This document shows positions 57,103 to 64,000 of a DNA stretch of 64,000 nt, piece after piece. The DNA comes from Lepas anatifera (Eukaryota; Arthropoda; Thecostraca; Lepadidae). The DNA lies in NCBI GenBank assembly GCA_034440635.1, contig JAOTON010001031.1, positions 620,001 to 684,000 on the forward strand. Direction: 5' to 3'. The notes under the pieces are model-generated. The model was not told where the DNA came from. It saw only the letters and a list, made by a program, of their open reading frames with translations, and made no database searches. Made by a program: the position numbers and the translations under genes. Position 1 is the stretch's first letter; every line of letters begins with the position of its first letter.

Positions 57103-57345
57103 CATAGGCGGATCTAGGGGGCAAGGAAGGCACTTGCCCCCTCCCCCCAGTGACCCTAGGTGCCCCCTCAAATGGTCACGGCGCCCCTCTGAAATGTCGC
57201 TCTCCACCCCCGTACCCCAGGATACGAGTATCGGCAACCCCACAATAGGATTTTGCGACCACCTGATTGGTCTTTCCGTCCAAAAGTGACACCCCTGGTC
57301 CGGATAGCGCCCCCGCCCCGCCCCGCCCCCGATCATATACCCCCC
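57103..57345 (+). mobile_element. hAT-type MITE (GATCCAGG family), right end lost
   Basis: It begins CATAGGCGGATCTAGGGGG and follows the 34848 copy (CTTGCCCCC, GGCGCCCCTCTGAAATGTCG, ATTGGTCTTTCCGTCCAAAAG). The right terminus is replaced by a (CCCCG)n patch near 57311-57330. Confidence 0.72.
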
Positions 57346-59273
57346 ACCTCGGTTGGAGTTCATCTCGACCGATCAGGGTTTCTGTGCTTCCGCATCCGAA
57401 AAATTCACCTTAGGTTTGCACGTGTCTAGTAAAGAAAAAAATGCCTCAGAGTAGAGCCTCTCACTACCCGGCGTTCATCAGAGTATTTTGGACTCTCCAC
57501 CCGTGAGTGCACATCGATCGGAGAGTCTGACGACGCCGTCGTCGGCTGGTCGGGGGTAGTAAGCACGGGGAGGGGGTGCGGCGGGGAGAGGGGGCTGTTG
57601 GCAGGAGTTCGACAGGAAGAGGGCAGTCTTCCTCCTGACACTGGTGGGCTGTGGTGGTCTGGTCAGTGGTGCGTTACGTCGTTCTGTGTGTGTTTGTGTG
57701 TATGGAACTTCTTGCATGGTGTGTAGCTCAGTGGTAAACAGAGGGAGCTTACTGTGCTAGTTTTTCAGGAAATCTGGAATTGCGTGATTTATCTTACTCA
57801 GCACTTGTAGTCATAAACACAAAATGTCGCGAAATATCACATATTTTGATTTCATTTTTCCCTTCTGATAAACTCAACCCTGATTTGTAGAATATGTAGC
57901 ATACTTAGCGTTAAGGCACGCATTCTTATCAGTTGGTGGGAGACCACACCTATAATTATTCCTGAGCCTCACTATTCGTGTTACAATTTTGACCCCGATT
58001 AAATACGTTCACAATTGCTTATATGCGTACTTACTTACTTTTTCAACCACCTGATACCTACTCGTACAAGAAGGCACCAGAACTTTTGTTTTCTCCATAC
58101 TATACACTTCACCATTTTATCGGATACAATCTGGTCTGATGATGTCACGGTCTTGACTCGTTAAATAAAAGCTGATGGAATGCCGTCACTCAGTAGAACA
58201 TATTTTGGGCGTCGAAAGCGCAGGGGGGGCGGGGAACGCGTCCCTCCCAACTCGCTAATCAGAGGGGAGGTCCCCCAAATTTGTAGGGACTCGGCTGAGG
58301 TTCTTTTACACTTGTACCCTATTATCTGCGTGGGCCCACATAAATGTTCAAAATTTATTTTTGTGAAGAGTATCGGCAGCTTTTGCAAAGCGGAAAAGAT
58401 TCCCAAACTTTGTCTCCTCACCCAGCAAGTGCAGTTCCAAAGTCCACTCCTTCGCGTCTCCAGCAAAATTTCATGGCATGCTGCTACAAAATTTGATACT
58501 TCGGTGTTTTCCTTTCTCTAGGTTCTGACAACACTGGGTCAAGTTTGCTGTGTTGAGTCAAAACAATGTCGCGGATATTGGATTTTGAAGAGCAAGACCA
58601 TTATGAAAGTTGTTATCGGATAATGATGATAGATGATATGAAAAGGCAAAGTATGTAACCTGTTCGGACCCTATTGACATGTTTTGGACAGGATAGAACA
58701 GATCAGATTGAAACCATTTAAAAGCATCCTATCTTTTTCATGCCACTCGATGTTGTCCGATGGGAACAATCCTTACAATCCTTATTGTAATGGAAAACGA
58801 TTTCAATTTATTCAGTATAGCCCTGATCTGGTTACAGTCGAAGACAACACAACAGTCAATATATACAACAAATTCAGCATGACGATATGCATGTAGGTAT
58901 TTAGGCTAGTGCCTTTTAAGATATTGAGGAAAAAACACGACAAGCCAGGGCCAGATATGCTCTGGCTGCAGATCGAGACGATTATCGTAGTTACCCGGTT
59001 AAAACGAAGAAAATGACTTTGAAAGAGAAAGTTCCTTTTTTTGAAAATTTGTACATATATTTACATATTTCATTTACTTACTCGTAATAAAAGATACTTA
59101 TATATACATACTTATATACAATTTTCCAAAGCTGCAAAACTATAACTGCCATTCATCAATGATAGGCACATTACATTCATAGGTACATTTCATCCAACTG
59201 ACTTAATATGTAAAGGGAAATTTCACCCGTTGATTATTTGCAGACAATAAAATTATTTGAAATCGCAACACAC
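57346..59273. other. No recognised gene
   Basis: Open frames around 57426-57717 and 58161-58521 (80-113 codons) show no domain. GTGTAGCTCAGTGGTAAA at 57720 is A-box-like without a B box. Confidence 0.35.
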
Positions 59274-59412
59274 CTAGATTTCACCACGTGCGCATTGTGG
59301 CACATCTCTGGCGGCATAGCAAAGTAGGTAGGCTGATGCCGTCTTTACTTTTGCGGCCGGCACTTCCATTACAGAACCATCGTCCATTCGGTGCCAACGT
59401 GCGGCTGGCTGG
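59274..59412 (-). CDS. USP C-terminal segment of the 59-61 kb locus
   Basis: On the minus strand QPAARWHRMDDGSVMEVPAA, KVKTASAYLLCYAARDVP and a TAG at 59274-59276. RWHxxDDGSV...AYLLCYA is the last USP block (acid box and closing strand). It is collinear with ARWCHINDVSV...VYILCYA at 39971-40193. It is separated from the His box at about 60405 by ~1 kb of repeats, with a run of 12 A (minus strand) directly before it and no good splice acceptor. So the domain seems split by an insertion rather than by a normal intron. Confidence 0.7.
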
Positions 59413-59945
59413 TTTTTTTTTTTTACATGCAATTCTATTGCTAGAAAAGGTCCGCCACCCATTTAATCGGGTAGCCAGGCGTGCCCCTCCGCGATCCCAA
59501 CGACAACAGTACCCTTACGTTAACACCACCAGAACATAAAATATTACAAGTCGCGGCACGCCCTGCTAGGAAAAGAAAGTAACTTAGAGAAAGCATAATA
59601 AATATCAATACTATTAGTAAAAACTGCCAGAAGTAGCTCCCTGTAAATATACAGGAGCAGGAATACGGTCTATTTAGGTTAAATGCACAATAATTTAGCT
59701 CATTACCGGTTAGATTGTTAGTCTTTTTCCAAACGGGACTACCCAAAACTGGAGATTCGTGTTAGCCCCTCCGAGATTCTGGCGAAAAGATAGAGGCCTA
59801 GTAACATTCGCCAGAGAACTCGGAAGACAGTAAGCAAATTAAGGCAGACATGCAGGCATAGGCAAGCAAGCAAGCAAGCAAGCAGGCAAACTAGCAGCAA
59901 GCGCAGCAGGAGTCAGACGCACGCACGCACGCACGCACGCACGAC

Positions 59946-60017
<72 letters not shown>

Positions 60018-60370
60018 ACGCACACGCACACGTACACGTACACGCACACGTACACGTAACACGCACAACGTCCATGCAACATGCACAACGCCCATGCAAC
60101 ATGCACAACGTCCATGCAACATGCACAACGCCCATGCAACACGCACAAATCTACACATATCCACTAGGAAGCATTTATTGGGACACAATTACAGTCTTCA
60201 ATTGCAGCCCCATTACCAAGGTTCACATGTCTTCCCCACTATAAATTTCACGGCCATGGTCACGTTGGTTACTAATTATTTGTTCTATATTTGGCAAGGA
60301 AGATATCCCTTACATGTTTTTTTAGTGTGTTTTTGTTTAGGGGTACATCTTCCGTAGTCCTAAATTTGGT
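59413..60370. repeat. Insert splitting the USP: A-run and stacked microsatellites
   Basis: A T12 run at 59413-59424 (A12 on minus); GCAA repeats near 59862-59885; ACGC repeats 59918-59943; a CA run 59947-60007; CACGCA/CACGTA to about 60060; then four 20-bp units GCACAACGYCCATGCAACAT to about 60145. The remaining bases (59425-59860, 60146-60370) are unassigned. Confidence 0.65.
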
Positions 60371-61300
60371 ACATAAAGTTCCAGCAGAAGGCGGTGGTTC
60401 CAGCAGAAGGCGGTGTAGTGGCCGGTCTGGGCGCTGCCAGGGTGTTCTACTACAGCGTACAGACTATATACAAAGCTGCCAGAGAACTGTGAAGGCCTGC
60501 TAACCATTATACTGAGATCAAGGTCACTAAGAGGGAAAGAAACATGCGTCTTTGTCTTGTGTAAGGCGTTTTCGCTGTAGGAAAACCGCTTCAGGTGTAT
60601 AATCACCACAGGTGACAGTCGCTCTATGCCGAACTTATTGTAGGTGTCCTGTTGCAGCTGACAATTTGAACATGTCCAGCCTGAAATGGAATCACCATGC
60701 ATATACGCTGGATACATTGGTGGAGACTGATTTGTGCCAGCGGGTCCGGATTTGGAGGCAGCGCTAACGACAGCAGAGTAAAGTTCTCGAACGTGACAGA
60801 TTCGTAGCTGCAAAAGTTGCAGAGAAGCACAGACTTTTCCTGCCCGTAGAATAGCCGGGATATGATGGAATCGTTTGCCTGACAGAACTGATGCCAGGCA
60901 ATATCACCAGCGCTGTAACCATCCAATTCTTTGGGGACTGGTAACGGTTTTTCGGAATGAGCAGCAGCATTCAAATCTTCATGTAGCCATTCCAGCAGAA
61001 ACAGTAGAAACTCATGTGCGTCATGCATGCGGTCTTCACCGAATTCACTTCGATGGGCACGAACCACATCACGGATCATGTGTGGCGACACAAACGGATA
61101 TTTCTGCGACCAAATAATTACCAGGAGACGCGCTGTTTCCTCAGCAATGTCACCGCGAGCTGAGGACCGTGAATTCAGGTCCTCTCGGTACAGACCACTC
61201 GTGATATGATGGGCAAAATCATTAGTATGCGCTAAAACCTGGAATACAACGTTCATGTAGCAAGTATTTCCAAGATTCTCTAGGCCAGTGACGCCGGCCG
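60337..61300 (-). pseudogene. Ubiquitin-specific protease domain (Cys box to His box), frameshifted
   Basis: The Cys box GVTGLENLGNTCYMNVVFQV has the nucleophile Cys codon at 61262-61260. DAHEFLLFLLEWL follows (QQD-like helix), then SVLLCNFCSYES (zinc-finger pair 1) and LLSLALPP. Near 60705 the frame is lost by a single-base-class indel. The next frame gives DSISGWTCSNCQ (pair 2), SPVVIIHLKRFSY, and the His box VYSLYAVVEHPGSAQTGHYT. After TAFCWN there is a short duplication of CACCGCCTTCTGCTGGAA and then the insert at 59413-60370. The fold and catalytic residues are clear; the frameshift and split suggest it is not functional as it stands, unless the indel is a sequence error. Confidence 0.82.
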
Positions 61301-62513
61301 GCAATGGTGACAGTCGTAATTTACACTCCGAACTCTTCTTTGACCTTTCTTCTTTTCCTTCTTTTAGCCCGAATGAAACATCGTTGACGGGTGAGAAATT
61401 AATTGTGAGTCTCACACAAGCTGCGTTCCCTCTTACCACCGCCGCCGCCAGTCGCTGCCACAGCCAGGCCATCTCCTGCGGGTCACCGCTTGCTGTGCGC
61501 AACTTGGCACCCAGCTGGCGCAGGAAAGACTTTGTTGCTGGGCCACAGGCCCCGCTGGTTTCGAAGGCAACAGGCTGAACTATATGGCGGGCCGAAAGTG
61601 AGGAATGTTTCCTCACTTTGGCGGCTTCCACTTCCTTGGCTGCTGGGCCGGCAGCGCTGGCGGCGGCTAGCAGGTGAGAAGCTGCATATGTGTTGATGCA
61701 GGTGGCGTCCCACACCAACGACTTCCCCTCTGCGTACGGAAACACCGTCATGCCGTCCGGTCACCTGCCATCACCGCGGTCCACGCCAGTGGGTTCGAGA
61801 ATAGAGGGGATGCCGGCGGCTTGTAGAGCCCGCCTGACAACATCGTTCAGTGCGGGTGCCGCCATGCCGGCACCGCATTGAAACGACATGAGCTCTGAAA
61901 CGTCAAGGCATGATGCCCTCTGCAGTCCGCCTGTGTTCCACATCGGCATATGTGTGGCTCGCACACAGGGGCACCGACTCGCAGTGCCACGGCGATTCTC
62001 AATGTTTCGGGGTCTAAAAGCGTACCTAAATTGGCCGATGGTAGGGCTTGGAGCCAAGCGCTCCTTTCCGAAGTACCAGCTGCCAGAAGACGGGCATGAT
62101 TCAGCTGGTTGGCAGCAGCTAGGAGTAAAGAGCGTGACTTTTCAGCCAGCACAGAGTCCCAAGCGCGCTGATTTCGGGAAGCTTCATCTGCCGGCGGCTC
62201 CTCCCCGTCTGCCGCAACCCGCCAGGCAGCCACGGCCATTTTCTGCTCGGCTGACAGACGAGGGTGCAGCTTTTCGGGCAACATCGACGCCACCAGCTGC
62301 AGGCAATGGTGGAGAGATGCCACATAGCTGGGTGGCGCTAGATCTACTGTGCGTCGCAGGCCCAGTCCGCCGTATCTGGTAGGGAGAACAGCCTGCTGCC
62401 AATTATTGGCGTCAAACCGCACGTTGGTGATGCTGGTTACAGCCGATTTCACCATGTCGTCAATCGGCTCCAGTATGTCGGGCTGGCGGTACACGGGCGC
62501 GGATATACTGAAA
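61301..62513 (-). pseudogene. Retroelement C-terminal region (RT thumb, zinc knuckle, PD-type nuclease), fused to the USP frame
   Basis: In minus-strand order: RYGGLGLRRTVDLAPPSYVA, ETLRIAVALRVGAPVC, the knuckle CRCGTQADCRGHHAL, then LNDVVRRALQAAGIPSILEP, PDGMTVFPYAEGKSLVWDAT and RGNAACVRLTI. This order (GGLGLR, C-CG-AD-G-HAL, EPxG, PDGxxxxP...WDxT, RGNA) is the C-terminus of an RT-bearing element I recall from many invertebrate genomes, with a restriction-enzyme-like nuclease. Two faults are seen: a +2-type frameshift near 61853 and an in-frame TGA at 61761-61763. From 61751 on, the nuclease frame continues without a stop into the USP. Confidence 0.75.
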
Positions 62514-62859
62514 TGTTAAGTTCCCTTAGCATTTCGGTATATGGCTATTGAATTAGAAATTTCAAGCGTCCAAGAACTACCAAATTCGTAACTTATTTGT
62601 GCGTAACTGGAAAAACATATTGATATGGAATAAAAATGCAGGAAGTGTATGAGGATAATTTCGGCAGGACATGCTTTTTGGTACATTTGTAATTCTCATC
62701 ATTGCCTTTGAAACAGGGAAGGCCTAAGCATTTGCCTGACGGATGAAAGTTTGGTATTTTGTTGTTTTTGAAAAATGTGTGTTCTTAATATTTTTATTTC
62801 CCATAATACAACGTCTATTTTGAGGCACCTGAAAAATACCCGATTTTGCCTCATACACC
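62514..62859. other. No gene; small hairpin at the retroelement edge
   Basis: ATATACTGAAATG and CATTTCGGTATAT (about 62504-62542) form an inverted repeat just where the retroelement coding begins. Otherwise unassigned. Confidence 0.4.
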
Positions 62860-63460
62860 CTAGCACGTGCCGCCTGATGATCCTTGTAACATCCTTATGT
62901 TACTCCATCTTCACCAGCTCTTGTAAAAGTTATTTAAGACACCAGTCGTATTTCGGTTATATTTTCGTAGCTTTCGAAGGTCATTCGACTATCTTCGTCA
63001 GCGAAAAGATTGCTCAGCCAGCGCCTAATTGAATACTACACAAGTTTGAGAAAACATCGCATCACACTCGTGCTAAAACTTCAAATTCTACTTGTTATTT
63101 TTTGCCCAAGAATAATCAATATACAAGTTCAACAATTTAATTAAGTGAGTTAAGAGTCAAAAATGCAAATACAGTACACACACGGGAAGGTTACAGCCTA
63201 GATCATTATACACCTACGTGAAGTCTGGATCAAGTTAAATTCTAGAGCATCATACACTTACGTCAAAGACCGACGAGTAAGGTGTCACTGAAAACGCCGC
63301 GAAAACTTATTAAAATACCCTCCAAACCAATGTATTTCGTGACTAGTAATTAGTAATTATAATAGTTCGGTGTCAGGTATACTTGACGAACATGCAACCT
63401 TGAGATACTTCTTATTTTTTATTGTTCTAATACTATTATTATCATTGTTACTATTACTTT
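62860..63460 (-). repeat. Probable 3' region of the Penelope-like element
   Basis: Downstream of the GIY-YIG stop on the minus strand is AT-rich sequence, then GACGAAGATAGTCGAATGAC and TTCGAAAGCTACG. Such a GAAGA...CGAAAG block is usual after the ORF in Penelope-like elements. The 3' boundary is uncertain. Confidence 0.4.
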
Positions 63461-64000
63461 TTATGAAGAGCGAAGAAACTGGTAAATTTCTGGCATTGGA
63501 ATGCCTGAGTTTGTATTTAGTAGTTTCTCTTGTTGTGTTTTTGCAATGAAGATGCCTTCTTTTATTTTTCTTTTTCTCCAATGGTTTTCATACGCTAGGA
63601 TTTTGACGTCATCCCATTTAATGTTGTGTCCGGTGTCTAGAATGTGTTTAGCCAGTCCAAAGTGGTTGTGGTCCTCGTTTTCTATAGCTCTTTTATGTTC
63701 TTGTTGTCGCGTTTTTATGGTCCTACACGTTTCCCCTATGTATGTTTTTCCGCATTGACATGTGTACTGGTAGACTACTTCTTTGTTTTGGTGTTTGTGT
63801 CTTTTGTCCTTTGGCTTTACTAGTATATTTTTAGGTTTGTTGCCGGTTTGGTTTGTGTTTTTGCGTATGGTTTTATTAAACGCACGATACTTTCTGAAAT
63901 ACCTCGAACATATGGAATGACTACTGTGGGCTTTGTTTCCCCTCTCTCTAGTTGGTTGTTTTCTTGTCGAGATTCCTGGCGTTGGATTTTTCTGTGTGTG
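63461..64000 (-). pseudogene. Penelope-like retroelement, C-terminal GIY-YIG endonuclease, one frameshift
   Basis: The frame enters from beyond the window: TKPTVVIPYVRGISESIVRL, then NKEVVYQYTCQCGKTYIGET, TRQQEHKRAIENED, AKHILDTGHNIKWDDVKIL and a TAA at 63461-63463. YQYTCxCxxxYIGET is the GIY-YIG signature with the CxC found in Penelope-like elements, and VVIPYV-G-SE is the linker after the RT. A one-base loss in an A run (plus-strand T run 63828-63832) separates the two halves, so this copy is broken or has a homopolymer error. The RT lies outside the window. Confidence 0.87.

Noticed and set aside
57720..57765. tRNA gene (GTGTAGCTCAGTGGTAAA)
   Set aside because: The A box is plausible, but there is no B box or closing acceptor stem.
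61888..62382. 164-codon plus-strand frame
   Set aside because: It is antisense to the retroelement nuclease region, which has clear motifs on the minus strand.

Overview
The window is eukaryotic, from an invertebrate animal genome. It has long introns, two animal-type nuclear tRNA-Gly genes, several retrotransposon classes, tRNA-derived SINEs, many short DNA transposons and large minisatellites, and no operon-like packing. The 71-nt tRNA-Gly(GCC) and a peritrophin-A chitin-binding protein fit a chitin-using invertebrate (arthropod, mollusc, amphioxus and similar). The species cannot be told from the sequence alone.

Layout. 1-3020: the 3' part of an uninterrupted LINE ORF2 and its 3' UTR. 3.0-4.6 kb: two inverted tRNA-SINE copies around a broken transposon-protein fragment, one interrupted by a TTAA-flanked MITE. 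5.4-12.8 kb: three copies of a ~0.8-1 kb repeat ('R'), two of them in tandem; the first holds nested TTAA elements. Also here are two identical tRNA-Gly genes on a tandem duplication. 13.2-22.85 kb, minus strand: the best host gene, a secreted two-domain chitin-binding (CBM14) protein in at least six exons with phase-compatible splice sites. One exon carries a 5-bp deletion inside an 18-bp repeat that breaks the frame. 23-39 kb: hAT-type and other MITEs, a degenerate GGGCCCCTGAGCT array, transposon-protein fragments and a foldback element with AAAGTACG sub-repeats. 39.97-40.19 kb: terminal exon of a ubiquitin-specific protease (USP). 42.6-48.1 kb: a cluster of TTAA elements rich in AGGTCA. 48.2-51.7 kb: a 46-bp minisatellite of about 75 units. 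52.5-52.8 kb: a 45-bp minisatellite. 52.9-53.7 kb: another TTAA element. 54.9-57.0 kb: a 40-bp minisatellite open in all three forward frames. 59.3-62.5 kb, minus strand: a second USP whose catalytic Cys box is continuous, in one 375-codon frame, with the C-terminal nuclease of a retroelement; upstream parts are broken. 63.46-64.0 kb: the GIY-YIG end of a Penelope-like element.

The two most unusual items are the retroelement-nuclease/USP continuous frame, and a TTAA transposon family whose ~0.85-kb copies carry many nuclear-receptor-type half-sites (AGGTCA; 16 exact hexamers in the copy at 8219). The insertion history of that family can be read from empty sites inside this window. All family names come from motif recognition by eye; no search was run.
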